From: Cephalotus follicularis
Lineage: Eukaryota > Streptophyta > Magnoliopsida > Oxalidales > Cephalotaceae
DNA: 64,000 bases
NCBI GenBank assembly: GCA_001972305.1
Contig: BDDD01000877.1
Location: 434,001 to 498,000, forward strand
Direction: 5' to 3'
Below the pieces are notes generated by a model, which saw only the letters and a list, made by a program, of their open reading frames with translations, did no database searches and was not told the DNA's origin. Each line of letters begins with the position of its first letter. Position 1 is the stretch's first letter. Below are positions 11,974 through 22,635 of this stretch, in pieces. Both the position numbers and the translations under genes were made by a program.

Positions 11974-14900
11974 TGTAATACCCCGTTTGTTCATGTGCAT
12001 ATTTTCGGATTTTTGTTTGATTTTATTTCGCTTTGTTATATTATGATTGGCCTATTTTAATTTATGGGCTCTTGTGTTTTGGGCTATATGATATTATTTT
12101 TTTGGGGCTTTTATGTTTTGGGCTAAATGGTGTCACTTTTGGACCTTTGAATAATGGCTAGAATAGTTGCATGGATAAGTAGAAATTAATTGAATTAATT
12201 CCTTTGTATTTTGATAATAATTTAAGGCAGTTTTTATGGCAAAAGTATTTTATTTGGAACTAAAATAGTGTAATATGGCAAATTGTTTCAATTTGGAAAA
12301 AAAAATCATGTAATTTTGGTTAAAAGTTTATTTGTTTTGTATTTGAAAATCAATTTTTAATTCAAAAATGGTAGAAGTGTTTTGGTAGGAAACAAAATAA
12401 AGTATTTTTGGCAAAAAATGTTTAATTGGGAAATAAATTCCTTATTAATATCTTAAAACCTATTTGTTTTCTAACTCTCCTCTCCCTCTCCCGTAAGTCT
12501 CTCCCCTCTCTCTCACAAACTGATTTCTTTCCTTCTCTTTCTCCCTAGCAATCAAAAAAATTTCTGCCATTTCCTTATCCTATCAGTTTTGGATTCTTCT
12601 TCCTTTATCTAGCCGAATATTGCCTCATATTTTCTGTTTATGTACACAATTGCTCATTGTATATGCCTCCACTATTTTCTTGAGCCTAGTAGCCGAATCT
12701 ACAAAGCTTGGAATCTGTTTTGTTCATCTTTGTTTCACGAAATCAGGTTTGTTTTCCTTGGTGCATCATGATTTAAGTTGTGGATGGTTATCCTGTTTTG
12801 GCAAGACTTGTTTGTATGTATACATAAAATGTTAGAGTTCAATTTTAAATTCTGCCATGCATGATCCGTTAATGTTTTTGAGATTGTTAGTAAGTTATGG
12901 GGAGTCTAATAATGGTAGTAAACAGGTTTTGAATTTAACAGTTAGTGTTTGACAGAAAATTAATCAAATAGTTATGCATATAATGAATTGGAATTTACTT
13001 CTCTTTAAAGAAAGATCACACTTGCATGATCCTTTGTGTTTAAATGCAACTGTTATGTCACATAAGTCTTGTTTAAGTGTTGGTAATCTTCTGGTATTAT
13101 AACATTGGAGTTTGACAGAAAAATTACATTGAAACTGCTATATTTTGTTGTTTTGTCGAGCAGAACAGTCGACTGTCCATTTAAACAATCGACTGTCATG
13201 CTTGTGTAGTCGACTGCCTTGTGAAACAGTCGGCTGTTTTGCCTTGCATAGTTGACTGGACCCCTGTCACAGTCGACTGGATTCAACCCAGTTTGAGTAG
13301 TCGGCTACCTATGCAATACAGTCGACTGCCACCTTTGAACAGTCGACTGGATTTTGATACAGTCGGCTGGTTCTGTCCAGTAAATTTTCTGGTTTCAAGT
13401 TTTGTTATCCGTTTGGTTTTGTAATGATTTGGAGTATGATTTTGACACTGCTAAATTACTGTTTGATGTTTGGAAGTGATTTTTGAATCCTTATATGAAT
13501 GATATTGTATCTTTTAGATTTTTGTGCTACGAGGGACAACTAGAAATTGTTGATCAATTCGTAAAGTTATTTTTGTGATCACTTAAGGTACGGATTCTTC
13601 GTTCTTGGCTTATTCCTTCGGTTTTACTGAAATGAAATCAGTTTTGTTTTAGGAATATAATTCCTGCGACTTTATGAATTTCGTTATGCTCTGAATTTTG
13701 ATATGTTTAGAAATAAAGTCGGTAAGATATTTTTGTGAAAATGAATATTTTCTGGCTTTATAATTCGATTCTGAAATGTTTACGAAAATGTTGTGCAATC
13801 GTCTCTTTATTTTGAAAATAAATAAGATGATTTTCCATTTATGAAAGTAAAATGATTTTGATAAGGAACAAGACTTCTACTATCGAAGTATGTTAAACGA
13901 ACATGACTTTCACACTAGGAAGTATGTTAACTTTGGATAAGGATATACAGAGATATTTCCCACCTATGGGGCGTACCATAGGCATGTCGTAGGCCTGGCA
14001 CGAGGACATGACACTTCCGTAGCGGTGTGATTAGTCTACGGCGTCTCTCTATGTTTTGAATAAATCCCAAGAGGTGGATTTATAGATCCGATTTGTGTGA
14101 TAGAGGCGTATGGGTCGATCCTAGGATATGTAAAGGATTCGGATATTGGGGACTGATTGTGTAGTGCCGTACAAGTCTTTCCGTCAAAGCATGTGGGCCT
14201 TGCAAACCCCTTGCACTTATGCATATGTGTATGTACTTTGGATCTCTATGATGAGATTTTGGATTCAGATAAGTCTCTGTTATAAGTTTTGGATCTCTAT
14301 GATGAGATTATGGAATCAGATAAGTTTCTGTTTTGAAATCTTTAATTCGGATGATGTGAAAGAAATTTTGAATATTGTTTCGGATACCGTTTTGAATTTT
14401 AGATTTGGTTTTGAACTTGGATTATATTTTGAAATTAAATGACGCCTTGAAAATTGGATATTCGTTTTGAATTGATTGTAGGACTACTTACCTTCGCTTT
14501 TGAAAATAATAATGTCAAATTATTTTATGTATAAGGTATATGATATTTAAAGGTTCAGGTATTTTCTATCCTTTAAATTATCGTTTTATGTTTTATGATT
14601 CTATATCCGTACTGAGGTTTACTCAGCCGCGTTTTTGTTTCCATGCGGCAGGTATTCTGGGACAGCATCCGGGCAATGTGTGATGAGCGCGATGTCACCT
14701 ATGATAAGGATCACTTAGGAGATGGACTCGTTTATGTTTAGTTATTTTATGGTCATGTTAGGACCCCTTTTGAACAATGTTATGCCTTTCAGTCTATGAC
14801 TTGGATTATGTTTCAGTTTTGGTTTATGTTTAAGTTTTCAGATTGTGAATAAAGTTTCAGACTATGTCTTAGATTATAAATGTTATGTTTAGACCATCAA

Positions 14901-15022
14901 TTTGAATAAAAGTTGAGTTAATATTTTGATAAAAAGAATAAGATTGAAGCATGTTATAAAATCAGATATGTTTAGTCTTGGATTAGGAACCGTAACGACT
15001 TCCGCCGTCCGGGGGTGTTACA
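11974..15022 (+). repeat. 3' LTR of the gag-only element (full length)
   Basis: At 3049 bp this is the full-length copy. It matches the 5' LTR at both ends and contains an extra ~1.64 kb segment (about 12713-14354), which includes a cluster of CAGTCGACTG and CAGTCGGCTG motifs at 13165-13370. Confidence 0.88.
13165..13370. repeat. Cluster of CAGTCGACTG palindromic motifs
   Basis: About ten copies of CAGTCGACTG or one-base variants (agtcggctg, agttgactgg) occur in about 200 bp with unlike spacers. Confidence 0.85.
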
Positions 15023-15027
15023 CTGTG

Positions 15028-16031
15028 TATATATACACTTCAGGCAAAGAAGGAACTCTGCTCCGTGCTCTGACCCTTAGTCGGACTTGGAGCTCCAAGT
15101 GCGCTATACATTGCTCCTATCATACTTACGCTTGAGGGACTGGTCGGACAAGTACGCATGAATGTGCTTGGCGACCATATGGACTGGTCTGCTCAGCATG
15201 CACTGGTTAGTGCACTCAAAGCGTTGGTCTGACTTCTATGTATATATTCATCTCGGGCTGAGAAAGTGGTCTACTCAATGTGCTCTGACAAGTCATGCTA
15301 GGCATGTACAGACTAGTCATGCTTGGTAACCTTGTGGATAGTCCTGCTCTGCATGTACGGACTAGCCATGCTCAGGAAAGTCATGCTCAGCATGCTCGGA
15401 AAAGTCATGCTCGTCACACACCAGTGGGTCATGCTCGGACATGTTATGCTCAACACACGCATGAGCAAGTCATGCTCGGCGACTGAGTGGACTGGTCTGC
15501 TCGGCACACATAGGACTAGTCTGACTTCGAGCTAGGGAGCTCTACGTCCTCTAGAGACTAATCTGGCTCAGCGTCAAGATGTAGTTATAAGTACTGTCCA
15601 AGTACTGAACTTCACCGAGATCATTCCCAATTCCTTAACATTGGTAGAGGAACAAACAAGGAAATCCTAGTCTAACAAACACAAAAAAATCAAGCAATAC
15701 AAGCAACACATACAATAATCAATCAACACAGACAACAACATACAACACACACTAACACACATGCTGGTAGGTGCTCGGACATGTAGCAACCTACCTCAAA
15801 AATGGTTGAAAACGGAGATCGCCTGATTCCTTTTTGAATCTTGAACTTCTTACAAGTCTGGAGCTACCACGCACCTCGGCTTCCTTCTCTTTTCCACTCT
15901 GGTATTGCATCTTCATTTCCAGGTGATGGGGAATTTATATGGGAGACTTCGAACTCTCCTGAGGAATCTCCTCACTTGTTACTTTCCTCAGCTTTCTTGT
16001 GACACCAGGCCCCATCTTCCACTTTCTCACA
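15028..16031 (-). repeat. Middle part of the host Ty3 LTR with catgctcgg repeats
   Basis: This lies between the two nested insertions and belongs to the LTR of the minus-strand Ty3 element. From about 15160 to 15540 it holds irregular repeats built on 'gtcatgctcgg' and 'actggtctgctcagcatg'. No protein frame is recognised. Confidence 0.6.
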
Positions 16032-16197
16032 TGTAACGCCCGGAATTTCCATTAATGTATTTTTATATTTCTCATTGTAATTTAAATGATGTATTAATGA
16101 GAATTATGCATTTTCAGCATAATGTTGTATTTTGAATGGAAAGTGTTAAAGAGTGTGGTGTGGAAGTGGAAAATGCAAAAGGAAAAGACGCTTGAGC

Positions 16198-16595
16198 GTT
16201 GACGCCAAAAGATAGCGTCGATGCCAAGGAACATTGAGGCGTGCTTAAGGCTCCTTGCCTTAAGGCGTTGACGCCAAGTGATGACGTCAACATCCATCGA
16301 TGGGGAACCAAAGAGGTAGGCGTTAACGCGGTTCGGGGAGCCTGTTAGTGCCAAGGAAGAACGTCAACGCGTGAATGCCTAGGGTTGACGTCGATGTCTA
16401 AAACTATCGGTAGAATAAGTCAAAACACTGACAGAAGACGCATGAATGACAAGTGTAAGACACTTTATCTCTTCCCTATGCTCTGCAATGACATAAAGTA
16501 AGGGGGAAGTGAGTAATGGGTGTCATATTGGCAGAGGGAAGAAGGACAGAGAGAGAGAGAGAGAGACGCATGGCTCCTCGCATGCGGGTGGAAGG

Positions 16596-16629
<34 letters not shown>

Positions 16630-17485
16630 TCCTCCATAAAACACTCCTCTCACCTTCACCTGCTTCTACCTACACCGAAAGAGAAAGGAGAAAGAAGCAG
16701 AGAGTAATTGGGAGAAGAAGGAGGAAAAGATAGCCACTTTCTCCATTATTGAGCCTAGAAGCTTGGAGGCTTGAACCAAGAGTGGAGCCGAGCTTGGATT
16801 GGTGCTACTAGACCGAACCTGGGAACTCAAAAGCTACTAGTCGGCGGAACTTAAAGAGGTGGACTTCGGTTCCTAACTTGGAATCTAAGGTAGGGATCAT
16901 ATAACAGTATTTTGAGTTCAGTTATAATAAGAGTCGTTTGATGAAATGCATGAATGGTGGGTTGTGGATTGAGTGAATGTTGTGTTGCCTAAGTGACAAA
17001 CTATTATGATACCCTGGTTGGATGAGTGTGGACTAAGTATTGCATATGTTGTTTTTCTTGGATCCATTGTTTTGAGACATGGTTGCGAATTGCAACGGGA
17101 AGGACGCTATTATGGCCTCACAGACGTTGACGCCTAGAGGTGCGCGTTAACGTCACGGCCTGTTATACAGGAAAAAGGACGCTCGAAGCGTTGACGCCTA
17201 AGGTTCCTTACCTTATAGCGTCGATGCCTAAGGTTCCACACCTTATAGCGTCGACGCTAAGAGGAAAATGTTGACGCTGGTATGCTATTAACGTTGACGC
17301 TTGGAGTATACGTTGATGCCTAGAGTGAGTGTTGGCACCTGAGGGGGTTGCATGCACGTTGACGCCTAAGAGAACTGCTATAAACGTTGACGTGTATAGG
17401 GTATACGTTGACGCCAAAAGAGACTGGTTACATTTTGGAGCACAAGGTGCCATACACGTTGATGCCTAGAGTTAGGTGTTGACGC
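16198..17485. repeat. GCGTYGACGC motif clusters in the solo LTR
   Basis: Two groups (about 16198-16400 and 17120-17485) contain roughly twenty gcgttgacgcc, gcgtcgatgcc and cgtcgacgct matches with irregular spacing. Many differ from GCGTCGACGC by a single CG-to-TG step. Confidence 0.8.
16546..16627. repeat. GA microsatellite
   Basis: Two interrupted (GA)n runs lie inside the solo LTR. Confidence 0.9.
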
Positions 17486-18724
17486 CAAAAAGGGTCTGTC
17501 GCATTTTGAGCATATGTTTGCTTGCATATTATTATGGATTGGTCAAGCTTACCTCGCCTTGAGCTGGTTAGCGTCGATATATGTATGGATTGAATTGAGC
17601 AAATAATTTCTAAAATGTTTTGTCATTTTGGAAAAATATATATATGATTTTACTATAAATCATTATTTGATATGAAATATTATATTTTAACATATTTGAA
17701 ACGTGGTTTCAGGGATTGATACATATTTTGAATAAATATGTTTTGGCAAGTATTTTAGGATACCTAAATTACTTGATGATGATTTTGGAAAGGATTATTA
17801 TAAATATATTTAAATGTATTTATGATTTCAAGCGTTTATATATATATATATATAAATTACTTGAAACATAATTGACTGAATTGATTGATGGATTGTGATG
17901 GGAACTCCACATATATTGGTTACCGAGCACTGGGTGCAAGTAACTAGGGGTTCCACATGTGTTGGCTAATAAATACAGAGTAGAAGTAGCTAGGGTTTCT
18001 CATACATTGGCTACTAAACATCAAGTGGAAGTATCTAGGGGCTCCCACATACGTTGGTTACTAAACACGGAGTGGAAGTAATCGGGTTACTAAACACATA
18101 GTGGAAGTAACCGGGTACTAAACACTGAGTGGAAGCAACCCTGGATTGGATTGATGGGTCCTTAGTGATCTGATTGATGGATTGTTTGGTTGTAGCCACT
18201 CGGCATGGTTGCGAACCTATTGGTGCATGTACATAAATCTATGTATTATGACATATTATGCATTGCATCATGAATGCATTCATTACATGACATCTGTTAT
18301 CGCTGTCCCTAAAGTACTTTTATATTTACTCTACTTAGTCAGTGGATTCAGCTAAACCTATCAATTTCAGATTGATGCAGTGGACTTGACGTCGTTCAAG
18401 CATGAGGGAAACGAAGCGAAGATGAAGTTGTATTTCTTATGAGAAATGATAAATTGGATTGTTGTATTGTCAGATTTATGAATTATTGTATCGAATGAAT
18501 ATTGTTCGCGCTCCGTTTGAGGGCAGTTAACTATGATGATGTTATTATTGTAACATGTAGTATGGGATGCATGTTACGTTTTTAATTCGGCTTATATTAA
18601 TGCTTCCGCGATGGTTATACATGATTGGAAAGTTTTAAATTTTTCGTATTTTTATATAAGCTGAATATATGTTGATTGTCATGACCTAAGGGTCCATACT
18701 GTGGGAACAGGGTGTGACATCACC

Positions 18725-19058
18725 TTTCTCCTGATTTTTCCAAAATGGAAGTGGGAAAGGAAGTCTAAAACGTGTTTCACGGGCGTCTCCTCTCTTATAT
18801 ACCCATATGAAGAAGGATCTAGAAAGCGGCACACAAATAGTCGGCTTCTACAACTCTTTGGGCCGATTCTCTTCTTTCTTTCTCCATACCTTTTGGCCCA
18901 CTTACAAGCTCCTTCTCAAAGCCCAATCCGTCCAAGGATTCCAGCCCAAACCATTCTTTCCAAAAACCAATTCAGCTATGGACCAATTAAGAGAACTAAT
19001 GTCTCAAGGCCCATAGCACATATATACATAATTCGTTATGATATTATGGGGCATTACA
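18725..19058 (-). repeat. 5' end of the host Ty3 LTR
   Basis: This is the last piece of the split LTR, ending GGGGCATTACA at 19058, i.e. TGTAATGCCCC on the minus strand. A frame on + here has no recognisable product. Confidence 0.6.
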
Positions 19059-19962
19059 GTCATGTTCAATTTTTAAAATTCTTGACACATTGGAAGCCAA
19101 TTTTATAAATTGGGGTCATGTGTCATCCAATTTTTTTAATACTCAACATAGTGGAAGTTAATCTCATAAATTGATGACATGTGTCATGTCCAATTTTGAA
19201 ATATTTGACCTGTATTAAGCCAATTTCATAAATTGAGGATACATGTCCTTTCCAATTTTGAAACACTTGACCCCATTGAAGCACATTTTATAAATTGAGA
19301 ACACATATCATATCCAATTAACTAAGCAGAGCAATATCAGATGTAGTATTAAATAATGTTCAAATTAGAACTCGAAATTGCCAAAACTTTGATGATGACT
19401 ATTGTATTCATATGGAGATGCACTAATTTTTTGAAACATATTACATAATCTGGTAAGTCTTATAAATGGTAAAAACTTTGATGTCGAATTTTTTTGACGC
19501 CTATGAGGCCAATTTTATAAATTGAAAGCACATGTCATGTCTAATTGTCAAACACTTGGGACCAACGAGACCGATTTCATAAATTGAGGACACGTGTCAT
19601 GTCCAATCAACAAACACTAGGCACGTAGGAAACCTATTTCATAAATTTATGGTACGTGTCATGTCCATCAACAAAGACTAGGTACATAAGAGACCAATTT
19701 TATAAATTGAGAACACGTGTCATGTCCAATCGATAAATAAGTAGGCAAATGAAAATCAATTTTATAAATTGAAAATTTATGTCATGTCCAATCGACCAAC
19801 ACTCATAACATATGAGACCAATTTCGTAAATTGAAGAATGTTTAATGTCCAATTGACAAACACTCATAACCTACGAGGAAAATTTTGTAAGTTGAGGATT
19901 AGTGTCATATCCAATTGACAAACACTCATGACTTCTTTAATGACATACTCCTTCATCGTACC
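19059..19962. repeat. Degenerate ~60 bp minisatellite with CACGTG cores
   Basis: Around fifteen imperfect units of about 55-63 bp share the frame 'ccaattttataaattgag', then 'gacacgtgtcatgtcc', then 'aattgacaaacactcata'. Several units contain the CACGTG palindrome. The array is ended at 19962 by insertion of the first Tat element. There is no coding frame. Confidence 0.85.
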
Positions 19963-20814
19963 TGATGGAGGAAAAATGTGTTTATAAAAACAAGGACACG
20001 TGTCCACAACAGACGAGACCAACTGTCCAAGAGGGATCAGAGGCTAGTTAGCAGGCAGGGCCGAGGAGCACACATATGTCAAAGAACGTCCATCTCGGAC
20101 CTAGAGCCGATGACCACTATTTTTTGAAGAGAACACACTGAAACATCAAGTCCGAGGACACTCCTCGGACTCAGAGGCCGAAGACCACATTCAAGGTGTA
20201 AGGGCCGAGGACTTCCTCGACCCAAAGTATGTACCGGATATAAAACAGGAGGCACGCCCTCCACTACACAGAAGCCGAGAACCTCCTCCTCGGACGTACT
20301 CAAATTTGTTTCATTCTCGGAACCGTGGCAGTGACTCACTTTCCTCTATAGCCATGCAAACGGAGGACCTTAACCTTATCTACGGGATAAGGAGATTATC
20401 TTCAGCAGATTTGTTGGGATTCGTACTTATCCAAATGAGGAGTTAGAGTCATAACCAACTACCACCAAAGGAAAACAGCGATATTACAGGCGGAGATCAA
20501 GGGAATGACCGAGATCCACGGCATTTCCACGTTCTAGCAGTTACAAAAACTCCACTATAAATACAAGTTCAACAGACTGAGCAAAGGTCAGCAATTTTTA
20601 CATTCTAAAGAGCCTAATTTCATCTGCCCTTGACTAACTTGAGCGTCGGAGTGTCCCCAGGAGAACAACCTCCTGGACTTTCCACCATCGTTGTTACCTT
20701 GTACAGGTATCCGAGATCAAAAGCTTCCTCAAGGCATCAGTGACAAGCGTTTCTCTTAACAAATCAAAGTCCTCCACGTAGGATACTGTTGAGAAAAGGA
20801 TTTCTGTATCAACA
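19963..20814 (+). repeat. 5' LTR of Tat element 1
   Basis: The 852 bp LTR is nearly identical to the 3' copy but lacks 29 bp found at about 30870-30898 there. A TATA-like TATAAATA lies at 20556-20563. Confidence 0.92.
20556..20563 (+). promoter_or_regulatory. TATA box of Tat element 1 LTR
   Basis: CTATAAATAC is conserved in both LTRs of this element (30926-30933 in the 3' copy) and in both LTRs of Tat element 2, which supports a promoter role. Confidence 0.6.
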
Positions 20815-20815
20815 G

Positions 20816-20833
20816 TTGGCGCCGTCTGTGGGA
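20816..20833 (+). other. Primer binding site of Tat element 1
   Basis: TTGGCGCCGTCTGTGGGA follows the 5' LTR after one base. It matches the TTGGCGCCGTC start typical of plant Tat elements. I do not assign the primer tRNA. Confidence 0.7.
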
Positions 20834-20859
20834 AACGCAACAAAAAGTCATCAACAACC

Positions 20860-22635
20860 ATGCCTCCGAGGAAGAATACCCAAGTTGGAGCCACTGGTAG
20901 CCAGCGACAAGAGGTCATAGCTCCTCCGCCAGAAGCCGTTCAAGAAGTGGCTCAACAACAAGCTCCCGTTACAAGGGAGCAACTCAATCAATTCCTGCAA
21001 GGATTGGAACGTGTTACTGATCGGTTGGTCACAACTCTAGCCAACCAACAGAAGCAACTAGGGCCTGCTCAGCAAGTGGCCCGAGGAGTTTCTGGCCCCC
21101 ATAGGCCAGAGGTGGAGACAAGGCACCCCCGTGGTGCCAGGCAAAACCCACCAAGGGGAGAAGAAATTCCCCCTAGGCGGTCAGGGGACAACAATCCCCT
21201 GGGAAGGAGGCCCGAGATCAATGCATCTCAGAGGGCAGAGTCCTCGACGGCCAGGGATCACCCCAACGATCCCAGGAGAGTGCATTCTCAACACCAGCCC
21301 ATGGACATGGATCCTCGGCAGGACTCCAGGGGGACAGAGGAGGCACAAGTGCGCTCCAACGCTCCGCGCAGAGCTGACACGGCCCGAGGCAGTAGGGTCA
21401 ATCCCCCAGCTTCATTGGCTGGTGGGTCACATGTTTCTAGCAGAGTTAGGAACATAGAGGATGTGGAGCAGGCAGTGAACAGAAGGCTTGCAGACTTAGA
21501 GAGAAGGTTCTGAGGAGTGGAACGGCATGGGGGGGACCTATCCGAGGTGCAAAACATCAATGCTCACCCCTTCACAGCCGAGATCGTAGCTGAGCCAGTC
21601 CCCAGCGGGTTCCGAAACCCAAACCTTGATAAGTACGACGGGTCCACGGACCCCATTCAGCATGTGCGCACCTACATCCAGGCCATGTGGATGCATCAGG
21701 CCTCGGACGCAATGCTTTGCCGAGGGTTCCCAATGACTTTAACTGGAGCTGCCCAATCATGGTATTTCACCTTGGCCAAGAATTCAGTGAAGAGCTTCGA
21801 TCAGTTTACGGAGCTGTTTGTGACGAAGTTCCTCAACAGCACCACACAGAGAAGAAAATCTACCCACCTTATCAACGTGGTGCAAGGCAAAGATGAGACA
21901 TTGAGAGATTACCTCACTAGGTTCAACAAAGAATCTCTCACAGTGAAGGACCTGGAGCCGTCCTTTGCTCTGGCAGCCTTGAATAATGGGCTAAGGAGCA
22001 ACTCAAAGTTCACTTTCTCCCTACTGAAGAAACCAGCCAAAGACATGGCAGAATTACTGAAAAGGGCAGAGAGATATGTTAATGCGGAGGAAGAGATGTT
22101 GGCCAGGAAACAAAAGGCACCTTGGACTGGCCAACAGGAGGAGAGAAATGAGCATTCACGAAGTGCTCCCGAGAGAAGAGAGAAGAGGAAGGAGAGGTCA
22201 GACCTGTCAAAGGGAGACCTCAGACATAAGCTCTCCAGACGAGAGGGCACATCCAGGGGTGGAGCACTAATACCATCTTACAATACTTTTGCCCCTCTCC
22301 TGGACACACGTACAAAAATACTTGCTGTGGAGCAAGATAAAGTCCCTTTCCAATGGCCTGAGAAGATGAGGGCCCCGGCAGAGAACAGAAATATGGAGAA
22401 GTACTGCCGTTATCATCGTGACCACGGCAACGACACCGAGGAATGCAGGCAACTCAAAAATCAGATTGAGGATCTGATTAGAAAGGGACACCTGCGCAAG
22501 TATGTTGACAGAGATGCTCCTCAAGGAAGAAGAGAGCAGAGAAGAGAAGAGGCTCCTCGGCAGCAGGAGGAGCAACAACAACAACAACAACCCAGAGGTG
22601 TTATCCACACCATCTCTGGGGGGGATCGCGTCTAG
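20860..22635 (+). pseudogene. gag: Tat gag with one in-frame stop
   Basis: This 592-codon frame starts MPPRKNTQVGATGSQRQEV. It has a low-complexity arginine/proline-rich N-terminal third, then the Retrotrans_gag core ('DGSTDPIQHVRTYIQAMW', 'GAAQSWYFTLAKNSV', 'FVTKFLNSTTQRRKST', 'DYLTRFNKESL') and near the end CRYHRDHGNDTEEC, the Tat-type nucleic-acid-binding motif. A TGA at 21511-21513 is the only break; Tat element 2 has glutamine (CAA) there. Gag overlaps the next frame by 134 bases, with pol in the +1 frame. Confidence 0.88.

Larger units (their letters stand above)
9082..15022 (+). mobile_element. Gag-only LTR element (TR-GAG-like), complete with target duplication
   Basis: The two LTRs are near-identical at their ends: TGTAATACCCC at 9082 and 11974, and GGGGTGTTACA ending 10494 and 15022. 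The element is flanked by a perfect 5 bp duplication CTGTG (9077-9081 and 15023-15027). A primer site follows the first LTR and a polypurine tract precedes the second. The 1.5 kb interior holds only a decayed gag with a zinc knuckle and no protease, RT or integrase. This fits the non-autonomous group known as terminal-repeat retrotransposons with GAG (TR-GAG). The two LTRs differ greatly in length (1413 and 3049 bp) because of one deletion. Confidence 0.88.
16032..18719 (+). mobile_element. Solo LTR, Ty3-type (family with GCGTTGACGC cluster)
   Basis: The unit starts TGTAACGCCCGG and ends GGGTGTGACA. The flanks TCACA (16027-16031) and TCACC (18720-18724) look like a 5 bp target duplication with one mismatch. 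It has no coding domain, primer site or second LTR, so it is a solo LTR left by recombination. It carries a GCGTTGACGC-type cluster (about 16198-16400 and 17120-17485), a GA microsatellite (16546-16627) and a TA microsatellite (17836-17854). Its termini and the motif before the 3' end (GTATGGGATGC...GTTACG...CGGCTTAT) are shared with the solo LTRs at 48683 and 55708. Confidence 0.8.
7566..19058 (-). mobile_element. Minus-strand Ty3/gypsy element (5' LTR, primer site, gag), host of three insertions
   Basis: Read on the minus strand: an LTR starting TGTAATGCCCC at 19058 and ending GGCTTGACA at 8845, a primer site at 8840-8826, then gag to 7566 where the copia element cuts in. The LTR is split by a gag-only element (9082-15022) and a solo LTR (16032-18719). 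Subtracting these and their target duplications leaves an LTR of about 1.57 kb. The other LTR and pol are not in the window. Confidence 0.75.

Noticed and set aside
16465-16733. Several frames rich in Arg/Glu or Ser/Leu
   Set aside because: They are translations of the GA microsatellite.
20079-20339. Minus-strand 86-codon frame in the Tat LTR, repeated at 30420-30680
   Set aside because: It is duplicated only because both LTRs are near-identical; no domain is seen.
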